From NCBI GenBank assembly GCA_017484065.1, contig JAFUTX010000031.1, positions 1-34,580 of the forward strand: 34,580 bases of DNA. The letters run 5' to 3'. The notes under the pieces were generated by a model. It saw only the letters and a program-made list of their open reading frames with translations. It was not told the DNA's origin and did no database searches. A program made the translations under genes and the position numbers. Origin of the DNA: Bacilli bacterium. GTDB lineage: Bacteria > Bacillota_I > Bacilli_A > RF39 > UBA660. The number at the start of each line of letters is the position of its first letter. Position 1 is the stretch's first letter. Of the stretch, positions 8,394 to 15,249 are shown piece after piece.

Positions 8394-9770
8394 ATGAGCT
8401 TAGAAAAATATAATGATAAAAGAGATTTTAATAAAACTAAAGAACCAATAGGTAAAAAGGGTAAGAATAAGAAGAAACTAATATTTGTAGTTCAACATCA
8501 TTTAGCTAGAAAAGATCATTATGATTTAAGATTAGAGTGGAATGGTGTATTAAAAAGTTGGGCGGTTCCTAAAGGGCCTAGTTATAATCCTAAAGATAAG
8601 AGACTTGCTGTAATGGTAGAAGACCATCCATATACTTATCGAAATTTTGAAGGAACAATTCCTAAAGGTGAATATGGTGGAGGTACTGTAATGCTATTTG
8701 ATGAGGGAGAATGGATACCTAAATATAAACCTGATTTTAATAAAGAGATTAAATTTGAATTAAAAGGACATCGATTAAATGGCGCATGGACATTAGTTCC
8801 TTTTAAAGATGATAATTGGTTACTAATTAAAGAAGGCAATGAACCAATTAAAAATATTGATATAACTAAATATGATACAAGTATTAAAACTGGATGTACC
8901 ATGAAAGAAATAGAGAATAATAAAAAGATCAATAAAAAGAATGTAGTAGAGGGAATAACTATAACAAACCCTGATAAAATAATATTTAAAAATCCCATGG
9001 TTAATAAGATGGATATTGTTTCTTATTATCAAAAAGTTGCAGATTTAATGTTACCATATTTAGAAAACCGAATAGTAAGTGTTATTAGAGCTCCTAGCGG
9101 AATAGAAAATGATATATTTTTTAAGAAACATTTAGATAATGATGATGCTGGAATTGGTAAAATAAAAATTAAAAGTGATAAAGGCAAGAAGGAAGATTAT
9201 TACTATATAAATAGTAAATCAGCACTAATTAGTGAAGTTCAAATGAATAGTTTTGAATTTCATATATGGGGTAGCAGAGTAGAAAAAATAAATAATCCAG
9301 ACATGATGGTTATTGATTTGGATCCGGATGAAGCAATGAGTATTAATAAAGTCAGGCAAGGAGTTAAAGATTTAAAAACTATTTTAGATGAATTTAAATT
9401 ACAATCTTTTCTTAAAACAAGTGGGGGTAAAGGTTATCATGTTGTAATCCCTTTTAAAGAGAAAATAACATGGAAAGAATTTAGAGGTATTGCTAATAAT
9501 ATTGCTAAACTTATGGAAGCTAGATGGCCAGATAAATATGTAGCTAATATGAGTAAAAGTAAGAGAAAAAATAAAATATTTATTGATTGGCAAAGGAATA
9601 TTAAAGGTTCAACTAGTGTAGCACCATATTCGGTAAGATTACGTAAAAAAGCTACAGTATCAATGCCTATTTTATGGAGTGAACTAGATAAAATTAAACC
9701 AGATGAGATAACTATTGATAAAGCATTAAAAAGAATTAAAAGAAAGAATCCGTGGGCTGATTTCTTATAA
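8394..9770 (+). CDS. ligD: LigD-like protein: 3'-phosphoesterase plus primase/polymerase, no ligase domain
   Basis: 458 aa from ATG 8394 (GAGGT 7 nt upstream). A GTG at 8367 would add 9 residues but overlaps the upstream terminator. Residues 25-150 are the LigD phosphoesterase domain: VVQHHLARKDHYDLRLE with the metal-binding His and Asp, and EDHPYTYRNFEGTIPKGEYG. Residues about 188-450 are the LigD polymerase (archaeo-eukaryotic primase type): VIRAPSG, the catalytic DLD at 308-310, TSGGKGYHVVIPF, and IDWQRN at 397-402. The order PE-Pol matches PE-Lig-Pol LigD proteins, but the central ATP-dependent ligase is replaced by a linker of about 40 residues. In non-homologous end joining LigD fills, trims and seals ends with Ku. 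No Ku or separate ligase gene is in this window. It may process ends and leave sealing to another ligase. Confidence 0.93.
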   Translation: MSLEKYNDKRDFNKTKEPIGKKGKNKKKLIFVVQHHLARKDHYDLRLEWNGVLKSWAVPKGPSYNPKDKRLAVMVEDHPYTYRNFEGTIPKGEYGGGTVMLFDEGEWIPKYKPDFNKEIKFELKGHRLNGAWTLVPFKDDNWLLIKEGNEPIKNIDITKYDTSIKTGCTMKEIENNKKINKKNVVEGITITNPDKIIFKNPMVNKMDIVSYYQKVADLMLPYLENRIVSVIRAPSGIENDIFFKKHLDNDDAGIGKIKIKSDKGKKEDYYYINSKSALISEVQMNSFEFHIWGSRVEKINNPDMMVIDLDPDEAMSINKVRQGVKDLKTILDEFKLQSFLKTSGGKGYHVVIPFKEKITWKEFRGIANNIAKLMEARWPDKYVANMSKSKRKNKIFIDWQRNIKGSTSVAPYSVRLRKKATVSMPILWSELDKIKPDEITIDKALKRIKRKNPWADFL

Positions 9771-9779
9771 TAAAAGTTA

Positions 9780-9809
9780 TTGATTTAATTATTTATTTCT
9801 ATGTATAAT
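9780..9809 (+). promoter_or_regulatory. promoter for the ASCH gene
   Basis: TTGATT at 9780-9785, an 18-nt spacer and TATAAT at 9804-9809 with an upstream TG. Because the -10 box lies at 9804-9809, translation from ATG 9801 would need a transcript starting upstream of this promoter; this supports the ATG at 9825. Confidence 0.6.
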
Positions 9810-9824
9810 AGTTATGTGATGTAT

Positions 9825-10217
9825 ATGAAAGTATTAAGTATTAAGGAACCATTTGCAACTTTAATAAAAGATGGTATTAAACAAATAGAAACTAGAAGTT
9901 GGAAGACTAATTATCGTGGCAAGCTATTTATTCACGCTAGTTTAACTAAGAATAATAAATCTATAATTGGTAGGAATGAATTATTAAAATTAATAGAAAA
10001 CAAAGAAATGAATTATGGGAATATTATATGTGAGTGTGAATTAGTCGATTGTATTTATATGGATGAAAAGTTTTTAAATGAAATAAAAAATAATCATATA
10101 GAATATATTTGTGGTCATTACGATATTGGTAGATACGCTTGGATTTTTACAAACGTTAAACCTATCAAACCTATACCTGCTAAAGGTAGATTAGGAATAT
10201 GGAATTATGAAAAATAA
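9825..10217 (+). CDS. ASCH-domain protein
   Basis: 130 aa from ATG 9825. It has the ASCH (PUA-like barrel) pattern: a start with LSIKEPFATLIKDGIKQIETRSW, YRGKLFIHAS (about 33-42), a middle strand GNIICECELVDC, and the closing GRYAWIFTNVKPIKPIPAKG then LGIWNY. ASCH domains bind RNA or modified nucleobases, and some are RNases or act with tRNA; the ligand cannot be told here. The in-frame ATG at 9801 lies on the -10 box, so the later start is preferred; GTGAT stands 4 nt before it. It follows the LigD-like gene by about 50 nt and has its own promoter. It ends at a terminator shared with the convergent hsp20 gene. Confidence 0.8.
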   Translation: MKVLSIKEPFATLIKDGIKQIETRSWKTNYRGKLFIHASLTKNNKSIIGRNELLKLIENKEMNYGNIICECELVDCIYMDEKFLNEIKNNHIEYICGHYDIGRYAWIFTNVKPIKPIPAKGRLGIWNYEK

Positions 10218-10250
10218 AAACTGCTAACTTTTTGTTAACAGTTTCTTTTA
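10218..10250. terminator. bidirectional terminator between ASCH gene and hsp20
   Basis: Stem AAACTGCTAAC / GTTAACAGTTT (10218-10228 and 10234-10244), with a T-rich tract on each side. As RNA the minus-strand version is fully paired through one U-G pair; the plus version has one A-C mismatch. It serves the convergent ASCH and hsp20 genes. Confidence 0.75.
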
Positions 10251-10252
10251 AT

Positions 10253-10666
10253 TTAGTCTTTAATTGAAATATATTTCTTTTCAGTTTCATTAGGTAAACT
10301 TTCTTTAGGAAAAGTTACATTTAATATACCATCTTTAAATGATGCATCAATATCTTCGTCAGTAACATTTTCACCTACATAAAAACTTCTTTTACAATTA
10401 CTATAATATCTTTCACGATGAACATAATTCTTTTCTTCATCACTTTCATCAACATTGTTATTATATGTTGCATTGATATTTAAGTAACCATCTTTTAATT
10501 CAATTTTAATATCATCTTTTTTACAACCAGGCAAATCCATTTCTAAAATGTAATTACCATCTTTTTCTAAAATATCGGTTTTCATTAAATTCTTATCTTT
10601 TCTTTTAAAGAAAGAATCATTAAATACATCATCTAAAACATCAAAATTTCTGAATTCTGGAAACAT
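10253..10666 (-). CDS. small heat-shock protein Hsp20
   Basis: About 137 aa, the usual length of bacterial Hsp20. The alpha-crystallin domain spans about 27-120: LMKTDILEKDGNYILEMDLPGCKKDDIKIELKDG is the classic first half, RSFYVGENVTDEDIDASFKDGILNVTFPK the second. A short C-terminal tail contains YISIKD, an IxI-like anchor used in oligomer assembly. These ATP-independent chaperones hold unfolded proteins for refolding by DnaK or GroEL. AAGGAG is 10 nt before ATG 10666; a GTG two codons earlier is possible but too close to it. A strong TTGACA/TATATT promoter overlapped by a CIRCE element indicates control by the heat-shock repressor HrcA. Confidence 0.93.
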   Translation of the reverse strand: MFPEFRNFDVLDDVFNDSFFKRKDKNLMKTDILEKDGNYILEMDLPGCKKDDIKIELKDGYLNINATYNNNVDESDEEKNYVHRERYYSNCKRSFYVGENVTDEDIDASFKDGILNVTFPKESLPNETEKKYISIKD

Positions 10667-10752
10667 TTCCACATCACTCCTTCTAATTAAAATATGTCAT
10701 TAGATATTATGTACATATGTAAGAAATATAAACTATTTTTTCTTACAAATTC

Positions 10753-10781
10753 AATATAGCACTATTAATTAGCAATGTCAA
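10753..10781 (-). promoter_or_regulatory. hsp20 promoter
   Basis: On the minus strand: a perfect -35 TTGACA (plus 10776-10781), a 17-nt spacer, and -10 TATATT (plus 10753-10758). The CIRCE element covers the -35 box. An extra half-site AGTGCTA on the minus strand touches the -10. Confidence 0.85.
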
Positions 10782-10795
10782 TATGTGAGTGCTAG
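10769..10795. promoter_or_regulatory. CIRCE-like HrcA operator
   Basis: TTAGCAATG-N9-GAGTGCTAG. The consensus is TTAGCACTC-N9-GAGTGCTAA, so 15 of 18 arm bases match with the exact 9-nt spacing. It overlaps the -35 box of hsp20, where bound HrcA would block transcription. It also lies in the shared region upstream of the divergent carboxypeptidase gene. Confidence 0.85.
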
Positions 10796-10803
10796 TTTTC
10801 TTT

Positions 10804-10832
10804 TTGGAATATACTTTTACTTTACACATATT
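10804..10832 (+). promoter_or_regulatory. weak promoter for the carboxypeptidase gene
   Basis: TTGGAA at 10804-10809, 17 nt, then CATATT at 10827-10832, 18 nt before the ATG. The boxes are imperfect. Confidence 0.4.
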
Positions 10833-10850
10833 AATTAATAAGGTGATTTA

Positions 10851-11996
10851 ATGAAGAGATTTATTTTATTGTTTATAACAATGTTATTATTTATTCCCAA
10901 TGTAAAAGCAGAGGAAGATTTAGTTCCTAATGCTGGTAGTGGTATTTTAATTGAAAAATCTACTGGTCAAATATTATATGAAAAAAATGCTCACGAAAAA
11001 AGACCAATGGCTAGTATGACTAAAATAATGAGTATGCTGTTAGTTATGGAACAAATAGATAAAGGTAAACTTACTATGGAAGATGAAGTATTAATAAGTG
11101 AAAATTCAGCAAATATGGGTGGAAGTCAAGTATTTTTACAGCCTGGTGAAACTTATAAAGTTCATGACTTACTTAAAAGTGTTGCTATAGCTAGTGGTAA
11201 TGATGCAGTAGTTGCTTTAGCTGAAAAGGTAGCTGGTACAGAAGAAGAATTTGTTAATATGATGAATAATAAAGTAAAGGAATTAGGTTTAAAAGATACT
11301 AACTTTGAAAATCCTCATGGCTTAGATAGTGAAAATCATTACTCAACTGCTTATGACATGGCAATGCTTGGTAGAGAGTTATTAAAATACGAAGATATCC
11401 TTAAATTTACTAGTACATATGAAGATTATTTAAAGAAGCCGGATGGCTCTAGTATCTGGCTTGTAAATACAAATAAGTTAGTGCGTTTTTATGAAGGGGT
11501 AGATGGTTTAAAAACTGGTTATACTAAAACAGCAGGATATTGTCTTACTGCTACTGCTAAAAAGAATGATATGAGATTAATAAGTGTTGTAATGGGTGAA
11601 GATAGTCCTGATCATCGAAGTAGTGATACAGTAAAATTATTATCATATGGATTTAATAATTTTAAGTTACATAATATTTTAACTACTAAAGAGAAAGTAG
11701 GAGAGATTACTATTAAATCCGGTAAAAAAGAAAAAGCTAATATTTATATTAATGAAGATGCTACTGAGCTACTAAAAAATACAGATGATGTTAATAAATA
11801 TAAATTTGATGTTACTACTTATAATATTAAAGCTCCTGTTAAGAAAAAGGATGTAGTAGGAATACTAGAAATAAAAGATAATAAAGGTAAAGTTATTACT
11901 AAGAAAAATTTAGTTATCAATGAAGATATAGAAAAAGCTAATATTATTGATTATTATAAAAGAAATTTAAAAACTATAATATCTGGTAAAAACTAA
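10851..11996 (+). CDS. dacA: D-alanyl-D-alanine carboxypeptidase (S11, PBP5-like)
   Basis: 381 aa. A signal peptide (1-20, ending VKA before EED) exports it. All three penicillin-binding motifs are present: SMTK at 55-58 with the nucleophile Ser, SGN at 115-117, and KTG at 221-223. A C-terminal PBP5-type beta domain follows (about 275-350). The enzyme removes the terminal D-Ala from peptidoglycan stem pentapeptides and so limits cross-linking. AAGGTGA precedes the ATG. The C terminus (YYKRNLKTIISGKN) could be a short amphipathic anchor but is not strongly so. In sporeformers related enzymes (DacB, DacF) act in the spore cortex; the sequence does not separate these roles, so the symbol is a family-level name. 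Confidence 0.93.
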   Translation: MKRFILLFITMLLFIPNVKAEEDLVPNAGSGILIEKSTGQILYEKNAHEKRPMASMTKIMSMLLVMEQIDKGKLTMEDEVLISENSANMGGSQVFLQPGETYKVHDLLKSVAIASGNDAVVALAEKVAGTEEEFVNMMNNKVKELGLKDTNFENPHGLDSENHYSTAYDMAMLGRELLKYEDILKFTSTYEDYLKKPDGSSIWLVNTNKLVRFYEGVDGLKTGYTKTAGYCLTATAKKNDMRLISVVMGEDSPDHRSSDTVKLLSYGFNNFKLHNILTTKEKVGEITIKSGKKEKANIYINEDATELLKNTDDVNKYKFDVTTYNIKAPVKKKDVVGILEIKDNKGKVITKKNLVINEDIEKANIIDYYKRNLKTIISGKN

Positions 11997-12002
11997 AAAA
12001 AT

Positions 12003-12022
12003 GTCCTCTAGCAGGACTTTTT
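12003..12022. terminator. bidirectional terminator between dacA and the csp gene
   Basis: Stem GTCCT / AGGAC with loop CTAGC, a T run on the plus side (12018-12022) and an A run before it (T run on the minus strand). It is the end signal of both convergent genes. Confidence 0.75.
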
Positions 12023-12227
12023 ATGAATTACAAACATGTTTAACTTCAGTAGCTTGTAAACCTTTATTTGTTTGAATTAAGTTAAAATCAACTGTTTCAC
12101 CAGTCTTTAAAGTTTTATAACCATTAGACATAATTGTAGAGTAGTGAACAAATATATCTTCACTATCTTTATATTCAATAAATCCGTATCCCTTTCTATC
12201 GTTAAACCACTTAATTCTACTACGCAT
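12021..12227 (-). CDS. cold-shock protein (CspA family)
   Basis: 68 aa, the normal length. The single cold-shock domain has IKWFNDRKGYGFIE with RNP1 (KGYGFI, 12-17) and RNP2 (DIFVHY, 24-29), the aromatic residues that stack on single-stranded nucleic acid. It would act as an RNA chaperone. Two usual features differ: the common KWFN-x-x-KGFGFI has Tyr for Phe at 14, and the C terminus is HVCNS rather than the usual acidic or Val end. AAGGAGG precedes the ATG. The roughly 115-nt region upstream, up to the LytTR gene end, may hold its 5' leader; I see no clear promoter. Confidence 0.93.
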   Translation of the reverse strand: MRSRIKWFNDRKGYGFIEYKDSEDIFVHYSTIMSNGYKTLKTGETVDFNLIQTNKGLQATEVKHVCNS

Positions 12228-12342
12228 AATACATTTCCTCCTTAAATTCTATTTGCTAATAAAAAGCATGAACTGATATTAGCATTAATTTGTCATATTT
12301 TGTAAAAATTTTGATAAAGTGTTCATTTTTTATGATTTTTGG

Positions 12343-13065
12343 TTAATTACTATGTAAGGTAAATAACTCTTTTAGTATTTTCTTTTTATTGCGACTTATT
12401 AAGTCAGTTTTACAATTATTAAACTTTATTACATTAGTAGTAAAGTTTATACTTTGAATATTATCTAGATTAACTATACAACTTCGATGAGTTTTTAGAA
12501 AGTTACATTCATCTTTTAAATCTTCATCTATACTAGATATACTTTTATTAAGTATAAAATAATTTTCATTTGTAACTAAAAATGTTGAGTTATCATTTAA
12601 ATTTTTTTCAAAATATAGTATTTGTTCAAAAGGTATTTGATATATTTCATTGTCAACTTTAAATACATAACTTTTATCATAATTAAAAATTTTATAAGCA
12701 TAATGAAATGCTTGTTTAAGTTGTGAGAATAAACTTTCATTTGTGTTTATAAATAAGATATTAGATATTTCATTTAGTTTAGTAGTTTTAATAGTATCAT
12801 TACAAATAATAATAGGATTATTTATAAAGCTATTATTTCTTATGTCTTTAGCAAAATCCATAGATTTATCAACATCAATATTTTTAGCTAAAATAAACAT
12901 TGTTTTACCACTTAAATTCTTGATACTTTCAAGTGAATCTTTATTATATTGCTGAAATAATTTAAATCTATATGAGTAATTCTGTGGCCCCATAAATTTT
13001 GCAATAAATCTTTTATATATGTTATCTTTATTTACTACATCATCATAAATTATAAAATTAATCAT
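12343..13065 (-). CDS. LytTR-family regulator with degenerate receiver
   Basis: 240 aa. The C-terminal part (about 135-238) is a LytTR DNA-binding domain: QIPFEQILYFEKN, then NFLKTHRSCIVNLDNIQSI, the usual F-x-R-x-H-R-S-x-x-V-N-L signature with THRSCIVNL at 192-200. The N-terminal 125 residues have the receiver outline of AgrA/ComE (FIIYDD at 4-9 for the acidic pocket), but the strand that should end in the phosphorylated Asp reads MFILAKNID, with Ala/Lys at that place. It is therefore probably not phosphorylated normally. No histidine kinase is nearby. AgrA/ComE relatives often control bacteriocin loci; the bacteriocin operon 2.2 kb away is a candidate target, but this is inference. The ribosome site is weak (AGAAAGA). 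Confidence 0.85.
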   Translation of the reverse strand: MINFIIYDDVVNKDNIYKRFIAKFMGPQNYSYRFKLFQQYNKDSLESIKNLSGKTMFILAKNIDVDKSMDFAKDIRNNSFINNPIIICNDTIKTTKLNEISNILFINTNESLFSQLKQAFHYAYKIFNYDKSYVFKVDNEIYQIPFEQILYFEKNLNDNSTFLVTNENYFILNKSISSIDEDLKDECNFLKTHRSCIVNLDNIQSINFTTNVIKFNNCKTDLISRNKKKILKELFTLHSN

Positions 13066-13186
13066 GTTATTCTTTCTATTCTGAAATTATTACGACTTTC
13101 TCATTTTAGCAAATAGCGAATAAAAATAAAATAGTTTTTATTTATATATTTTTAATATTTTACACATATATATAATAAAACTATTT

Positions 13187-13255
13187 CTTATGTTTTTATT
13201 AAATACCCATACTATCGTGGTGAAAATAATATACAAAAAAACATAAGGATAGTGT
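13187..13255. other. inverted repeat with pseudoknot potential upstream of the LytTR gene
   Basis: CTTATGTTTTT (13187-13197) pairs perfectly with AAAAACATAAG (13237-13247). ACTATC in the loop (13211-13216) also pairs with GATAGT immediately after the stem (13248-13253), extendable by a U-G and an A-U pair. This is an H-type pseudoknot layout. The rest of 13066-13326 holds no gene and is AT-rich. The repeats could be a structured RNA, a leader, or paired operator sites. Confidence 0.45.
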
Positions 13256-13286
13256 AAACGATATTTACAAATGATTTACTCACAAT

Positions 13287-13314
13287 TAAAAAGTCACATT
13301 TTTAATATGTGACT
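13287..13314 (-). terminator. terminator after tRNA-Leu
   Basis: An 8-bp stem AGTCACAT / ATGTGACT with a 7-nt loop, then a T run on the minus strand (plus-strand As at 13288-13291). It lies 13 nt past the 3' end of tRNA-Leu. Confidence 0.85.
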
Positions 13315-13326
13315 ATATTATTTATT

Positions 13327-13413
13327 TGGTGCCTGCGGTCGGAGTCGAACCGACACGGTATTGCTACCACTGGATTTTGAGTCCAGCGCGTCTACCAATT
13401 TCACCACGCAGGC
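13327..13413 (-). tRNA. tRNA-Leu (anticodon CAA)
   Basis: A class II tRNA of 87 nt on the minus strand. The acceptor stem is GCCTGCG / CGCAGGC, the discriminator A, and CCA is encoded. The anticodon arm CTGGA-CTCAAAA-TCCAG gives anticodon CAA, read as Leu (UUG). The long variable arm and the GGTTCGACTCC T arm fit tRNA-Leu. Confidence 0.96.
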
Positions 13414-13504
13414 ATATTTAGATTATAACAAATAAATAATTAAAAATCTATAAAAAGTAGCGTTTAAATAACTTTTGGAATAATTTATAGTGGAGGTTGT
13501 TTAA

Positions 13505-14413
13505 GTGACTATAGCAGTCTTATGTGCAATAGGTGCCTCGTTTTTACTATCTTTTGCTAATCACATAGATAAATTTGTTATAAATGAATCATTTGAATTT
13601 GATAGTATAAAATCATTGTTAGTTTTTTCTACTTTAGTAGCGGGAATAATATTTTTTCCTATAAGTTATATAATAAATGATTTTAATTTTACTTTTGATT
13701 TAATCTGTTTTTTAGTCACTTTTGTTAGTGCAATCTTTTTTATACTAGCTACATATTTTTACTTTATTGCTTTAGAAATAACTGATGCATCAATAGTTGT
13801 ATCATTACAACAAACAGTGCCAATATTTAGTTTGATATTAACATTTATTTTCTTTAATGAAGTATTAACTCCTAAAGAGTTGTTAGGTATGCTAATTATT
13901 ATTGTATCTACAATAGTTATGAGTATGAAAAAAATTAATGGTTCTTTTAATTTTAAACCATTGTTATATATGTTTTTATTTACAATTTCTTCTTCATTAT
14001 ATTTTTTTATTTTTGAAATAGGTGTAAATATAACTGATTATAATACTTCAAACTTATCATTTCAGTTATCGCTTTTTGTAATTGGTTTAATATTTTTATT
14101 ATTTAAAAGTTATCGAGATAGTTTTTTCTTTGTCATAGATAAAAGAAAAAGAGAAACTACATTTAATATTATAAATGAAATATTTACTTTAGTTGCTAAC
14201 ATGTTAAATAATTATGCTAACACAATAATTCCTTTAGCAATGGTTAATGCTTTAAATGGATTTCAAGTAGTATTTACCTTTTTAATAGGTTTAGTTGGAG
14301 TTATCATATTACCAAAATATTTTATTGAAGACATTGATAAAAAAAATATTTTAAAAAAAGTAATATGTATAGTTTTTGAAATAATTGGTTTATTTATAAT
14401 GACAAATTATTAA
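13505..14413 (+). CDS. EamA/DMT-family transporter
   Basis: 302 aa with about ten membrane helices in two halves, the EamA (drug/metabolite transporter) architecture. The first half contains the family's typical segment ALEITDASIVVSLQQTVPIFSLILTFIFFNEVLTPKELLGMLIIIVST cut by the conserved Glu before the fifth helix (residues about 97-145). The second half repeats it more weakly (ANTIIPLAMVNALNGFQVVFTFLIG). The substrate is unknown. It starts with GTG, 8 nt after GGAGGT, and stands 91 nt beyond tRNA-Leu on the opposite strand. The next gene, gmk, begins 41 nt downstream with no terminator, so the two may be cotranscribed. Confidence 0.85.
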   Translation: MTIAVLCAIGASFLLSFANHIDKFVINESFEFDSIKSLLVFSTLVAGIIFFPISYIINDFNFTFDLICFLVTFVSAIFFILATYFYFIALEITDASIVVSLQQTVPIFSLILTFIFFNEVLTPKELLGMLIIIVSTIVMSMKKINGSFNFKPLLYMFLFTISSSLYFFIFEIGVNITDYNTSNLSFQLSLFVIGLIFLLFKSYRDSFFFVIDKRKRETTFNIINEIFTLVANMLNNYANTIIPLAMVNALNGFQVVFTFLIGLVGVIILPKYFIEDIDKKNILKKVICIVFEIIGLFIMTNY

Positions 14414-14454
14414 ATAATTGTTATAATTTACTACACAAAAGAGGAGGAAGAAAA

Positions 14455-15129
14455 ATGATAAAAACTAAAAAAAGAGGTAGTTTGATTATTATTAGTGGTA
14501 CTACTTGTGCTGGTAAAGGAACTATAGTTAAAGAATTATTAAAACATAATGAAAATATGGTATGTTCAATATCATGTACATCAAGAGAAAAAAGAGTCGG
14601 AGAAACTGATGGTAAAGATTATTACTTTTTAACTGATGAAGAATTCGAACAAAAAATAAAGAATAATGAAATGTTAGAATACGCTTCTGTTCATGATCAT
14701 TATTATGGTACTCCTAAAGCAGAAATAGAAAGCTTATTAAGTAGTGGTAAAGATGTAATATTAGAAATTGAAGTTCAAGGTGCAGCTCAAGTAAAGAAAA
14801 TGCTACCAGAAACTATCTTAATTTTTATTATGGCTCCTTCTATGGAAGAGGTTAAAAGAAGAATTAAAGCTCGTGGTACAGAAACTAATGAAAGAATAAT
14901 TAGAAGATTCCAAACTGCTTATCAAGAAATAAATGAAATACCTAAATACAATTATGTAGTAGTAAATGATGTATTAGATGATGCAGTTAAAAAAGTTGAA
15001 GCAATACTTATTAGTGAAAAGTGTAGAGTCGACAGAATTGAGGAGATTTATGTCGAAAATCAGGAGGAAATTATTCACGAATTTTTGATGGAAAAAGACT
15101 TTGATAACAGTATAAAAGAGATAAAATAA
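14455..15129 (+). CDS. gmk: guanylate kinase
   Basis: 224 aa, about 20 longer than the usual enzyme because of an acidic C-terminal extension (ENQEEIIHEFLMEKDFDNSIKE region). It phosphorylates GMP to GDP with ATP. The P-loop is GTTCAGKGT (about 15-23), where most bacterial enzymes have GPSGxGKGT, so the usual Pro-Ser-Gly is Thr-Thr-Cys. GMP-binding motifs are intact: SCTSREKRVGETDGKDYYFL, EYASVHDHYYGTPKAEIE, and the lid RIKARGTE. ILEIEVQGAAQVK is the conserved middle strand. GAGGAGG stands before the ATG. In many Gram-positives gmk neighbours rpoZ or priA; it does not here. Confidence 0.95.
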   Translation: MIKTKKRGSLIIISGTTCAGKGTIVKELLKHNENMVCSISCTSREKRVGETDGKDYYFLTDEEFEQKIKNNEMLEYASVHDHYYGTPKAEIESLLSSGKDVILEIEVQGAAQVKKMLPETILIFIMAPSMEEVKRRIKARGTETNERIIRRFQTAYQEINEIPKYNYVVVNDVLDDAVKKVEAILISEKCRVDRIEEIYVENQEEIIHEFLMEKDFDNSIKEIK

Positions 15130-15155
15130 TTAAAAAAAGTGCTAAAAATATAGAT

Positions 15156-15195
15156 AAAAATGAAAAAAACGTTGATTTTTTTCATTTTTTTTTAA
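15156..15195 (+). terminator. strong AU-rich terminator after gmk
   Basis: A perfect 14-bp stem AAAAATGAAAAAAA (15156-15169) / TTTTTTTCATTTTT (15076+100 to 15189, i.e. 15176-15189) with loop CGTTGA, followed by Ts. It separates gmk from the bacteriocin exporter, whose promoter must lie in the next 55 nt; none with good boxes is visible there. Confidence 0.8.
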
Positions 15196-15249
15196 TTTTT
15201 AGGGGAGATTTTAAAAAAAATGACTATATGAATAGTAGAGGAGGCAAAA

